Source: Opitutales bacterium
Lineage (GTDB): Bacteria; Verrucomicrobiota; Verrucomicrobiia; Opitutales; Oceanipulchritudinaceae
Length of the DNA: 64,000 nucleotides
Assembly (NCBI GenBank): GCA_016928295.1
Contig: JAFGLA010000086.1
Location: 1 to 64,000, forward strand
Direction: 5' to 3'
Within the stretch, counting starts at the first letter, position 1. Each line of letters opens with the position of its first letter. This document shows positions 36,209 through 44,119 of the stretch, in pieces. The position numbers and the translations under genes are program-made. The notes under the pieces are model-generated. The model saw only the letters and a list, made by a program, of their open reading frames with translations, ran no database searches and had not been told where the DNA came from.

Positions 36209-37918
36209 ATGGCCAACATCCTGCTACTCGACGATAATCCGGTTGCTCAGAAAGCCCTAGCCGGCATTCTGGGACGGGCGGGGCATAAGTTCGCCGCAGC
36301 CAATACTGTCGAGGAAGCTTTCCATTTCATTCTTCAGAATGTGGAGGTTGACCTGCTTATCATGGAGCTTCGTCTTCAGCGCAGCCCCGGGCAGCCGCTC
36401 AACCTGTTGCGCCTCATACGTTCTAACAGCTTCTTCAAGTCGCTGCCGGTTCTCATATACACTGCCGTCACTTCTCGCGACATGGTAAAGACCGCGCTCA
36501 ACTTGCGCGTTCAGAACTACCTTATTAAGCCATATGCGGCGGACAAGGTGTTCACCGAGGTGCGCCGTGCCCAGGAATGGGGTTGGATAAACGGACACTT
36601 TGACGATCCGCGTTCATTTTGTGCGCAGATGGGCTTGTCGATTGACGCTTGGAGGATGCTTCTTGAGGGGCTTCTAAAGCAGCTTCAGGCCCTGTCACCA
36701 AGTCTCAAACTAATCGTGGAAAAGCGCGACATCGAGCCGTTTGCCGACGAGATTGGCAGGCTCATCAAGTCCTGCGAGGCCTGCGGGTTCTGGACTTTGT
36801 ACGATGTGCTTAACGACCTGATTAGTGCCGTGGAGGCGCAGCAGTGGATGCGGGTTCATACAGCCGTCGGCAACATCGCCATAGCGGACAAGTTTGTAAT
36901 GCACATGCTTGAGCCGGACCGCTTCCCCGCCGGTTTTGTCGATGCGGACCAGTTCGGCGAAGAGCGCATTGTAAGAGATCCCAATTCGTGGCTGCACGAC
37001 AACGTGCTTTCCCGCTGCCCTTTGGCGGACAGGGATCAGGTATTCAGCCGCGTTGCGGAATTAAAATCCTTCCCCGTGGGAGAGAGCAAAGCCGCCGCGT
37101 TCCGCCTCGCCGCGGACGGGCACGGCTCCAGTATTCAGGCGGTAAGCGAAGTCGTTGAGAACGACCCCTGCCTTGGCGCCCTTCTCATGCAGGCTGTAAA
37201 CCGCATGATCGTGGACCGCGATTCAATGGTGGAGGACTCTCTTCAGGCCGTGCAGCTTCTTGGCGGGGGCAGGTTGAGGGACGCTGCAACGGAGATGGTC
37301 ACCATTCCGGAGCGCCGCTTCGACATGCCGCCCCATGTTAATTGGTACGGCTTTTGGATGTATCAGTTCGGCTGCGCAAAGCTCTGCGAATACATATGCG
37401 AGTTCATGGAAATACACATTTTCATGCCACACGCTTTCTGGGCCGGAATGTATCACGACCTTGGCAAGGTGGCGCTCGCCGCCGTGTACCCTGAGAGTTT
37501 TTCGGGCGCGTCAAAGCTTGCGCACGATACGGAAACAAGCATGGACGAGGCTTACATAAAGCTCATCGGTGTGACGCCTGCCGAGGTCGGGGCGCATCTT
37601 GCCGAACGCTTCGGATTTCCGCCCTGGATAGCCGATGTGATGCTTCACGTGGGCAACCCCGAGGAGTCGATCGAGTATCGGGAGCTTACTGCAATTGTAA
37701 GCTTTGCGAGCGCGCTTTGCCTGCGCTATCGTATCGGCAGTAACGGGGACCGCCCGCCGCCTGCGGATCTTCCCTTGAGCGAGTTCCCGGGCTGGTCCAT
37801 AATCCAGCAGAGGGTATTCCCGAGCTTCGACATCCTGCGCTTTGGCGACGTGATGGTGGACTGGAGCGCAAGGCTGCTCTTGCAGATGACGGGCCGCGAC
37901 AGTTACGTGACCGACTAA
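36209..37918 (+). CDS. receiver-HDOD signalling protein
   Basis: The product has 569 residues. A receiver-like domain (1-120) keeps the acidic pair D8 D9 and the Lys in YLIKPY, but the phosphoacceptor site is Glu53 (LLIMELRL), so it cannot be phosphorylated. A middle helical region with ILKQLQALSPSL-type helices follows. The C-terminal HDOD domain (about 290-510) has an intact HD pair (AGMYHDLGKVALA). HDOD proteins act in signalling, often linked to c-di-GMP or motility, without proven catalysis. ATG at 36209 gives the receiver start; the frame is open further up to 36173. The stop TAA overlaps repeat fragment D. Confidence 0.8.
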   Translation: MANILLLDDNPVAQKALAGILGRAGHKFAAANTVEEAFHFILQNVEVDLLIMELRLQRSPGQPLNLLRLIRSNSFFKSLPVLIYTAVTSRDMVKTALNLRVQNYLIKPYAADKVFTEVRRAQEWGWINGHFDDPRSFCAQMGLSIDAWRMLLEGLLKQLQALSPSLKLIVEKRDIEPFADEIGRLIKSCEACGFWTLYDVLNDLISAVEAQQWMRVHTAVGNIAIADKFVMHMLEPDRFPAGFVDADQFGEERIVRDPNSWLHDNVLSRCPLADRDQVFSRVAELKSFPVGESKAAAFRLAADGHGSSIQAVSEVVENDPCLGALLMQAVNRMIVDRDSMVEDSLQAVQLLGGGRLRDAATEMVTIPERRFDMPPHVNWYGFWMYQFGCAKLCEYICEFMEIHIFMPHAFWAGMYHDLGKVALAAVYPESFSGASKLAHDTETSMDEAYIKLIGVTPAEVGAHLAERFGFPPWIADVMLHVGNPEESIEYRELTAIVSFASALCLRYRIGSNGDRPPPADLPLSEFPGWSIIQQRVFPSFDILRFGDVMVDWSARLLLQMTGRDSYVTD

Positions 37919-37936
37919 GGAGTGTTTGCAAATAGG
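37916..37936. repeat. stop-codon repeat, fragment D (one end only)
   Basis: TAAGGAGTGTTTGCAAATAG matches the repeat end at 18 of 20 positions. TAA is the stop codon of the receiver-HDOD gene. No right end follows before lepB, so this is a truncated copy. Confidence 0.65.
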
Positions 37937-38106
37937 CGGAGCGAGTGGCGGTATGTTTTTCAGACGTTCCCAATGCCGTGTTCACCACGAGACTTCAGCT
38001 TGCTCGTTGTCATTTCTCCCCAAATGGGCCTTGCCTGTGAGTATTTTTACTTTTGGTGGGATTTTTGTTCTCATCGTGCCCGCTTTTGCGGCAGGATTGA
38101 TGCAGA

Positions 38107-39354
38107 ATGTCCAAGATAAGTCGTAAGTTGCTCAAACAGGCGGACGAACAGTGCCGCATTGCCGAGAAGATTTTCCACTACCGCTGCGACGTGCTTGGCG
38201 AGGAGAGGCGTTCCGCTCTGCGCTCCACTCTGGACAGGGTGCAAGAAATAAAGGACAGCCACGATCCGCAGACGCCCGAAGCGCTGGAGAGCGCCATGGA
38301 GGCTCTGGACGCGGAGATGAAGCTCTGCGGCGGGACTTTCTATCCCAAGCGCGGGCTTAATGAGAATGTTGAAGTTCTGCTTGTCGCGGCACTGCTCGCC
38401 ATTGGCATTCGCATGTTTTTCGTTCAGCCTTTCCGCATCCCGACAAACTCGATGTATCCCACTTACAATGGGATGACCTTCGAGGTCTTTGAAGATCCTG
38501 ACAAGACGCCTTCCGTTCTTATGCGCCCCATTCGCGCCGTGACTCTTGGCGCAAGCCGTGTCGAGGTAATCGCGCCCGAAGATGGGGAGATTGTCATCCC
38601 GCTGGCTCGCAACGTGGCCGTTAAGGAGGGTTATACGCTCCCCGGGCGTGCCGTGAAGGCGCGCAAGTGGTTCGGCCTTCTGCCCACTACAAACGCGGAG
38701 CACGTGCTTCAAGTCGGCGGGAAGTTGCAGCCGGTGCAGGTGCCGGTGGAGTTTCAGTTGTCCAAGGTGCTGTGGAGGCGTTTTGGCGCGCCTACGACGG
38801 ACAAGCTGCGCCTTGGCCCGGGCGGGGTGTGGTATTATCACACCGGTGTGCAGGCTGTTAAGGGCGAATCTTGCCTCAGTTTCGACATTCTACTCGGGGA
38901 CCAGTTGTTTGTGGACCGCGTCAGCTACCACTTTCGCGCCCCGCGCGTGGGAGAGCCTATCGTGTTTCGCACCGACTCCATCGAGGGCATGTCCGAGGGC
39001 GAGCGGGGCAAGTATTACATCAAGCGCCTTGTGGGCGTGGGTGGAGACGAGCTTCGCGTCGAGGCTCCCGTTCTTTACCGCAACGGCAAGCCGATCGAGG
39101 GGGCGGAAGCCTTTGAGTTGAACGCCCAAAAGGAAGGCGAATACGAGGGCTACCTGGAAGAGATAACCAACCGGGATCAGGCGCCGCTCGTGGAGCCGTT
39201 CACCGTGCCGCAGGGCCAGTGCTTCGCCATGGGCGACAATTCCGACGAAAGCGCCGACAGTCGATTCTGGGGGACTCTTCCGCAGAACGCCATCGTGGGC
39301 AAGGCTCTTGTCATATACTACCCGTTCACAGATCACGTAGGCGCGGCAAAGTAG
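38107..39354 (+). CDS. lepB: signal peptidase I, long form
   Basis: It cleaves signal peptides of exported proteins. The product has 415 residues, longer than the 200-320 usual for bacteria. An N-terminal cytoplasmic coiled region (1-85) precedes one membrane helix (about 88-107). The nucleophile is Ser115 in FRIPTNSMYPT and the general base is Lys306 in YYIKRLVGVGGDE. The last conserved box is GDNSDESADSRFWG. About 130 extra residues lie between the Ser and Lys boxes. The gene starts 188 bp after the receiver-HDOD stop. Confidence 0.93.
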   Translation: MSKISRKLLKQADEQCRIAEKIFHYRCDVLGEERRSALRSTLDRVQEIKDSHDPQTPEALESAMEALDAEMKLCGGTFYPKRGLNENVEVLLVAALLAIGIRMFFVQPFRIPTNSMYPTYNGMTFEVFEDPDKTPSVLMRPIRAVTLGASRVEVIAPEDGEIVIPLARNVAVKEGYTLPGRAVKARKWFGLLPTTNAEHVLQVGGKLQPVQVPVEFQLSKVLWRRFGAPTTDKLRLGPGGVWYYHTGVQAVKGESCLSFDILLGDQLFVDRVSYHFRAPRVGEPIVFRTDSIEGMSEGERGKYYIKRLVGVGGDELRVEAPVLYRNGKPIEGAEAFELNAQKEGEYEGYLEEITNRDQAPLVEPFTVPQGQCFAMGDNSDESADSRFWGTLPQNAIVGKALVIYYPFTDHVGAAK

Positions 39355-39519
39355 GGCAGGCTGTTGCTTGTAATGAGCTGGCTTTTTTGAGCGCGTTCAC
39401 AAAATTGTCATAATACTTCATTGTGTTCGTCGGGCGAATGCGCACTCTTTTCACTCGCTTTCACGAGTGCATTTGTCGAAGCGCACGGTGAAGCAATAAC
39501 CGGCTGGCGTTCAAGAGTC

Positions 39520-40278
39520 ATGGATTCGGAAACCGTCAAAAAGTATTACCGCACAACCAGTGTGCTGGATCACTACACAAGGGCAACCTTCGGAGTCGGA
39601 CTGTGGATTTCGGAGAAGGTTGCCTTCACGCGCTATTTTCAGAAGCGGCACCCTTTGCTGGAGCTGGGCACCGGAACGGGACGCATCGCGTTCGGGCTGG
39701 AAGAGCTGGGCTACACGGACATCAGCGCCATAGACTTGTCCGAGGCAATGGTGGGGCAGGCGGTGGATATTGCCGTTGCCAAGTCCTCAAAGGTGAAGTT
39801 CCGCGCCGCCGACGCGTGCAAGCTGCCTTACGGGGACGCGAGTTTCGACGGTGCCGTGTTCGGCTTCAACGGAATGATGCAGATTCCCGGGAGAGAGCGG
39901 CGCAGAACGGCCATGCGGGAAATATGCCGCGTTTGCAGGCCCGGTTCGTTTTTTATTTTCACAACTCACGATCGGGACAATCCCCACCACCGGCATTACT
40001 GGGAGGAGCAGCGCCGCCTGTGGGAGTGCAACGCGCAGGATCCGCGCTTGGAGGATTTTGGCGACCGCTACGAGGAGACGCCTCTTGGGATGCTCTTTAT
40101 TCACATCCCGCTAAGGCCGGAGATTCACGACGACATCGACCAGACGGGCTGGGAATACGTAAGCGATACTCCAAGGAGTCTCCTGGCCAACGAAGGTGCG
40201 GCGGTGAGGGAGTTTAGCGACGATTGCCGCTTCTGGATCGTAAGAAAGCCCGGAGGAAAGACCCACGAGCTGGATTAG
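39520..40278 (+). CDS. class I SAM-dependent methyltransferase
   Basis: The product has 252 residues. Motif I is LLELGTGTGRIAFGLEELG, followed by ISAIDLSEAMVGQA (acidic end of beta 2), and motif post-I/II includes AADACKLPYGDASFDGAVFGFN, typical of the UbiE/type 11 family. The C-terminal half has a HDRDNPHHRHYW segment unique to this protein. The substrate is unknown. ATG at 39520 gives MDSETVKKYYRT; the upstream in-frame region is not convincing. It is convergent with the MCP gene, with an unusual inverted repeat between them. Confidence 0.75.
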   Translation: MDSETVKKYYRTTSVLDHYTRATFGVGLWISEKVAFTRYFQKRHPLLELGTGTGRIAFGLEELGYTDISAIDLSEAMVGQAVDIAVAKSSKVKFRAADACKLPYGDASFDGAVFGFNGMMQIPGRERRRTAMREICRVCRPGSFFIFTTHDRDNPHHRHYWEEQRRLWECNAQDPRLEDFGDRYEETPLGMLFIHIPLRPEIHDDIDQTGWEYVSDTPRSLLANEGAAVREFSDDCRFWIVRKPGGKTHELD

Positions 40279-40375
40279 GGAGCTGTGCTCCTGGCCAAGA
40301 GAACGGGGTTATTTTAGCGATTGGGGGCCCAATTTGAAGACACAGTCTAGGGATGGGCTTATGCACATAAACAGT

Positions 40376-40483
40376 GGCAGGACGTATGTCGGCCTTTCTT
40401 GTTCGCACCCCCTTAAGCAATGTCTTTTTGCCCCAGACTCATTGCAGTAGGCGCCTCGATTAAGCCTTTACATACGTCCTGCC
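40376..40483. repeat. 14-bp inverted repeat enclosing 80 nt
   Basis: GGCAGGACGTATGT (40376-40389) is the exact reverse complement of 40470-40483. Inside are a second complementary pair GCAATG/CATTGC and the palindrome AGGCGCCT. The feature sits between convergent genes. It could be a structured RNA or a small mobile relic; the arms do not occur again in the window. Confidence 0.5.
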
Positions 40484-40542
40484 GAAGTTTTCTCTTTACC
40501 AAGCGTAGGGATTTGCAGCCCCTCCATCGCTATTTGTCACAT

Positions 40543-42129
40543 TTAGTTACTCATTGATAGAAAGCGGGTTTCCTGCTTCTTGCTGTGTAAGCCGTTCTTG
40601 GATGATGCCGAATGGGGCGGTGTTTTGGCAGGGGCGGTGTTTATGAACGTGTTCATACCGGATGCGATGCCGTTCTGGCTGCCTGTGGCGCCGTTCGCGT
40701 TTGCGCTCTTCTGAACTAGGGCCTTCATAATTTGGACCGTTTCCTTCAGGCCGTTGGCGTGCGCGCTTAGTTCCTCCGCCGCGGAGGCCGTTTCCTCGGC
40801 ATTGCTGGCGTTGCTCTGGGTGACTTTGTCCACCTCGGACACCGCTACTGTAAGCTGGGATATGCCTCTGTTCTGCTCTTCGGAAGCCTGCGCGATTTCG
40901 TTTATGAGCATGTTCATCTCTGTGGTCTTTTCCAGAATGGCGTCCAGAGATTCTGCAACGCGGGAGGATATATGCACCCCGTTATTGCTGTTCTTTATAG
41001 CTTCCTCGATCTTGACCGATGTTTCCTTGGCCGAATTGGCGCTTCGCTGCGCAAGGTTGCGAACCTCTTCCGCCACCACGGCGAATCCCGCGCCTGCCTC
41101 GCCTGCACGGGCTGCTTCAACGGCGGCGTTCAGCGCAAGAATGTTTGTCTGGAAGGCTATCTCGTCGATTGTTTTTATAATCTGTGAAATACCGGATGAG
41201 GATTCCTTGATGGCGTTCATCGCCGTCTGCATGCTGCGCATTTGTTCGGCGCTGTCGTCTGCGGCCTGTTTCATGCCGTCGGCAAGCAGCTTGGCTTTGC
41301 CCGCACTTGCCGCGTTCTGTGCCGTCATGGAGGCCATTTCTTCCAGTGAGGAACTGGTTTCTTCAAGGCTTGAAGCCTGCTCGCTGGCACCTTCCGCAAG
41401 CATGTTGCTGGCCGATGATACCTGGAACGAGGCAGCCGCCACCTGATTGGAGCCGTCGTCTATGGCGTGAATGGCTTCGTTGAGCACCTTGTTCGTCTTG
41501 CGCGTAATTATTGTGGCGATGACGATTGAAATGATCAGCGCAGCAACGATGCCGCTCGTTGTGGTGAAAATACTTGTCGAAATGGTGTTTTCGATGGTGT
41601 CGCGCATTTCGATACCGCGCTCCTCGTTGAACTTCACCATTTCCTGCAATGTATCGCGGTATTCACGATAAATAGGGAAGAATGTATCGTTGATATAGTT
41701 GTAGGCTTCGCCTGTCCTATTCTCTATTGCCATTTGTAAGATAATATCCGAAGAGCTTATAAACGATGCCTTTAGCTTGTTGGACTTATCGAATAACTGG
41801 AGGTTCTTTTCGGATATGATTGTTGACTCATATTCTTTCAGTAATTTCTCGTTGTTTGTCTCAAGTGTCTGAAAAACACTCGTAAGCCGTTCCTTTTCCT
41901 GGGCGTTGGTCTCTCTTACAATTCGTTCCAGATAGGAGTATTCCTGAGACAGGTTATCTTTTATCTGTGCGATTTTTATGGCGCCTGGCAGTGCATTATT
42001 TCCCATGATGCCAGAGTCTCTGTGTATCGTGCTAAGCGAGAAGTAACTCATTGCCCCTATGATACTTACTATTGCGCACAGGCATAGAAAGCCGAGCGTT
42101 ATTCGTTTTGCGATGGTCCAGTCATTCAT
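40543..42129 (-). CDS. methyl-accepting chemotaxis protein
   Basis: The product has 528 residues. It begins [14 protein letters not shown], then a membrane helix (about 12-32), a periplasmic four-helix-bundle-type sensor domain (about 40-185), a second helix ([19 protein letters not shown]), and a HAMP-poor signalling domain. The CheA/CheW contact tip is [45 protein letters not shown] 11 nt before the ATG at 42129 supports this start over the ATG at 42147. Glu/Gln-Ala rich helices around the tip carry likely methylation sites. The ligand is unknown. No che genes are adjacent. Confidence 0.93.
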   Translation of the reverse strand: MNDWTIAKRITLGFLCLCAIVSIIGAMSYFSLSTIHRDSGIMGNNALPGAIKIAQIKDNLSQEYSYLERIVRETNAQEKERLTSVFQTLETNNEKLLKEYESTIISEKNLQLFDKSNKLKASFISSSDIILQMAIENRTGEAYNYINDTFFPIYREYRDTLQEMVKFNEERGIEMRDTIENTISTSIFTTTSGIVAALIISIVIATIITRKTNKVLNEAIHAIDDGSNQVAAASFQVSSASNMLAEGASEQASSLEETSSSLEEMASMTAQNAASAGKAKLLADGMKQAADDSAEQMRSMQTAMNAIKESSSGISQIIKTIDEIAFQTNILALNAAVEAARAGEAGAGFAVVAEEVRNLAQRSANSAKETSVKIEEAIKNSNNGVHISSRVAESLDAILEKTTEMNMLINEIAQASEEQNRGISQLTVAVSEVDKVTQSNASNAEETASAAEELSAHANGLKETVQIMKALVQKSANANGATGSQNGIASGMNTFINTAPAKTPPHSASSKNGLHSKKQETRFLSMSN

Positions 42130-42411
42130 CGTGTCATTCACTCCCATTCTCAGTTAGTTTTTGTAATACTTGGGAAGGCGCTTATGTTGCCTTGCTCCCC
42201 GAAAGCCTTGTTAGTCCGCAGTGTGATAAAGGGTGCCGACTGACTTTTTTCTAAAGTTAGTTATAATAATTAATGACGCTGCTTGGGTTATATTGGAATA
42301 GTGGGAGGTATGAGTCGCTTATGAATAAATTGTAAAAACTCTATTACTTGCTCTAGAATATGAATCTCAACAAACTAAAACAAATGTCTGTGGTAATTTG
42401 CAAGGGGAATT

Positions 42412-42427
42412 TCGTACATTTGTACGA
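42412..42427 (+). promoter_or_regulatory. palindrome immediately upstream of the XRE gene
   Basis: TCGTACATTTGTACGA is a perfect 7-2-7 palindrome ending one base before the preferred GTG start codon. It is a candidate autoregulatory operator of the XRE repressor. Confidence 0.55.
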
Positions 42428-42679
42428 GTGACACTATCCGACGCATTCGCACAGGTATTGCGTGGGCACAGGTTGAAGGCAGGACTCAGCCAGGAAGAGC
42501 TTGGTTTTGAAGCTCAATTGCATCCTGGTACTATCTCGTTGTTTGAGAGAGGGTTGCGATGCCCTTCCCTCAATACGGTGTTCCTGCTGGCAAGGGCAAT
42601 GAACATTCCTCCTGAGTTGATGGTTGCTGAAATCGCAGCCATGTATCCCAGAGTCGGTGTCGTTGACGGGTCCGCGTGA
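42428..42679 (+). CDS. XRE-family transcriptional regulator
   Basis: The product has 83 residues, practically one Cro/C1-type helix-turn-helix domain: FAQVLRGHRLKAGLSQEELGFEAQLHPGTISLFERGLRCPSLNTVFLLARAM. GTG at 42428 (MTLSDAFAQVL) is chosen because the homologous domain starts there and the palindrome 42412-42427 then lies outside the coding region. The TTG at 42398 would add ten residues. A small free-standing XRE repressor of this type usually represses itself. No toxin-like neighbour is present; the next gene on the plus strand is far off. Confidence 0.8.
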   Translation: MTLSDAFAQVLRGHRLKAGLSQEELGFEAQLHPGTISLFERGLRCPSLNTVFLLARAMNIPPELMVAEIAAMYPRVGVVDGSA

Positions 42680-42798
42680 ACTGATGGCAGGTTGAGTTAT
42701 GCCTGCGAGGAACTATCCGGACCTTGTCCAGATGGGCGTATGTTTTTGTTCGTGCGCATTAACACGCTTTCGCAAGCTTGTTGCTGTGTCGTCTCTTG

Positions 42799-42931
42799 TA
42801 GGGGTTTGCAAAAGACGTTCCAGTATACCCCCGGATTCTCAACCGCGGTGTTATCCCATGAGCCGAAAGTGCTGGTCTTAACAGTAAAGCCTCCGCAATC
42901 CGGCGGGAGTTCCATTTGCAGACGCTTCCTA
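42799..42931 (-). repeat. stop-codon repeat, degenerate copy E
   Basis: The end at 42910-42931 is the reverse complement of a diverged form, TAGGAAGCGTCTGCAAATGG. The other end reads TAGGGGTTTGCAAAAGACG at 42799. The segment next to the right end keeps the AACTCCCG-CGGA pattern of the other copies; the middle is shorter and eroded. It lies 14 bp from the stop codon of the HDOD gene at 42946. Confidence 0.6.
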
Positions 42932-42945
42932 ACTCAAGAAAAGCA

Positions 42946-43848
42946 CTAAATCATGCCCTTGAGGACGCCCGGGAGGCGTGTCAGGCTATTGTGGACGGCA
43001 GTTTTTACGGCCTCGTCCTCTTTCTCGTTCCTGTCGGCAAACAGGATGGCCCAGCCGGGCAGGGCGTAGCAGTCTTCTTCGCAGACAACGCCCTCCACTT
43101 CAAAGCTGTCGATTCCGGCGGCCCTTACCATATAGTCGGCAAGCTGTATCGCAGCCGCGCTCTTGGCGTATTCGCCGGCCTTTTCAGGATCGTTGTGCCA
43201 GCGCACCGGCTCGATAATTTCCGGCCCAAGGTGATGCTTTTCAAGGTAATAGGCGCCTATGCGGGCGTGATCCCAGCCGATCAGCTCAACCTCGTTGCGG
43301 CAGAGTTCCGCCGTACTGGACGCGGGCATTGCAAGCAGCTTTCCGAACGCGCTAGGGAAAGTCGATGCAGCGACGATTTTTCCCACGTTGTGAATCAGTC
43401 CGATGATGTAATCGGTATCGTCCTCAAAGCACACTCCGGCGATGGAAAGTATCTCACGCGTGATTATTCCGCAGCCAATGCTGTGCCTCCACAGCTTTTG
43501 CCAAGGCGCGTTCTTGAACCCGCCACCGTGCATTCGCTCAAAGTCCTCGATAATTGGGGTGGCGAGCGCAAGCTCCCTTATCTGCCTGAGGCCGAGGTAG
43601 AATATCGCTTCCTCGATGTTGTTCACCCGCTGGGACAGACCGAAAAACACGCTGTTAACGAGCTTGAGCAGGCGGGATGTGAGCGATGGGTCTCTGCGTA
43701 TAACTTCCGCGATCTGAGAGGTGAAGCTGTTTTCCGCGTACACAAGCTCGCTCAGGGCTGTGCCTATGCTGCGTAGCGACGCAAGCCTTGGCGCCCCTTC
43801 AATTTTACGGGCTATAATCTCGTCAGAATAAATCGGATCTTGGGCCAT
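42946..43848 (-). CDS. HDOD-domain protein
   Basis: The product has 300 residues and consists essentially of one HDOD domain. Recognisable parts are LPRLASLRSIGTALSELV-type first helix (here GAPRLASLRSIGTAL), RRDPSLTSRLLKLVNSVFFGL and IEEAIFYLGLRQIRELAL. The HD site is IGLIHNVGKIVAA: Asp is replaced by Asn. No receiver or other input domain is fused. ATG at 43848 is used; a TTG at 43923 would extend the frame by 25 residues and would place the palindrome TTTCGT-TTAC-ACGAAA (43924-43939) right before the start. Confidence 0.8.
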   Translation of the reverse strand: MAQDPIYSDEIIARKIEGAPRLASLRSIGTALSELVYAENSFTSQIAEVIRRDPSLTSRLLKLVNSVFFGLSQRVNNIEEAIFYLGLRQIRELALATPIIEDFERMHGGGFKNAPWQKLWRHSIGCGIITREILSIAGVCFEDDTDYIIGLIHNVGKIVAASTFPSAFGKLLAMPASSTAELCRNEVELIGWDHARIGAYYLEKHHLGPEIIEPVRWHNDPEKAGEYAKSAAAIQLADYMVRAAGIDSFEVEGVVCEEDCYALPGWAILFADRNEKEDEAVKTAVHNSLTRLPGVLKGMI

Positions 43849-43923
43849 CGACTGAACCGGCAAGGGAAAGTTATGAAGACTGGGAGAGTCTGCAACAAGC
43901 GTATTGACAGCGTCAAACGACAA

Positions 43924-43939
43924 TTTCGTTTACACGAAA
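43924..43939. promoter_or_regulatory. TTTCGT-TTAC-ACGAAA palindrome upstream of the HDOD gene
   Basis: A 6-4-6 dyad between repeat copy C and the HDOD gene. It may be an operator, or a small hairpin within the leader if translation starts at 43848. Confidence 0.35.
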
Positions 43940-43954
43940 AGTCCTGACACTCCC

Positions 43955-44119
43955 TATGGAGCGTCTGAAAATAGAACTCCCGTCGTAATGCGAGTGTCTT
44001 TCCGGTTAAAAATCAACCCATTCGGTTTGTGAATCCTGATTCACCTCGCCTCATGTTCTGATTTTTTTCTCGAAAACCCATCTCGCCTACTCGGTCCGTC
44101 TATTTTCAGGCACTCCCTA
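43955..44119. repeat. stop-codon repeat, copy C (165 bp, variant ends)
   Basis: The interior is close to copies A and B (TCACCTCGCCTCATGTTCTG is identical in all three). Both ends differ in parallel: GTCTGAAAATAGA on the left and TCTATTTTCAGGC on the right replace TTGCAAATAGA and its complement, so the inverted match is kept. The right end supplies the TAG stop (44117-44119) of the STAND gene. The sequence just outside the left end (CTGACACTCCCTA, 43944-43956) again resembles a repeat end. Confidence 0.85.

Noticed and set aside
15833-40280. Further stop codons followed by GGGA-like sequence (for example TAGGGAAC at 15833 and TAGGGAGC at 40276)
   Set aside because: Only 7-8 bases match the repeat end and no inner part follows; chance is sufficient.
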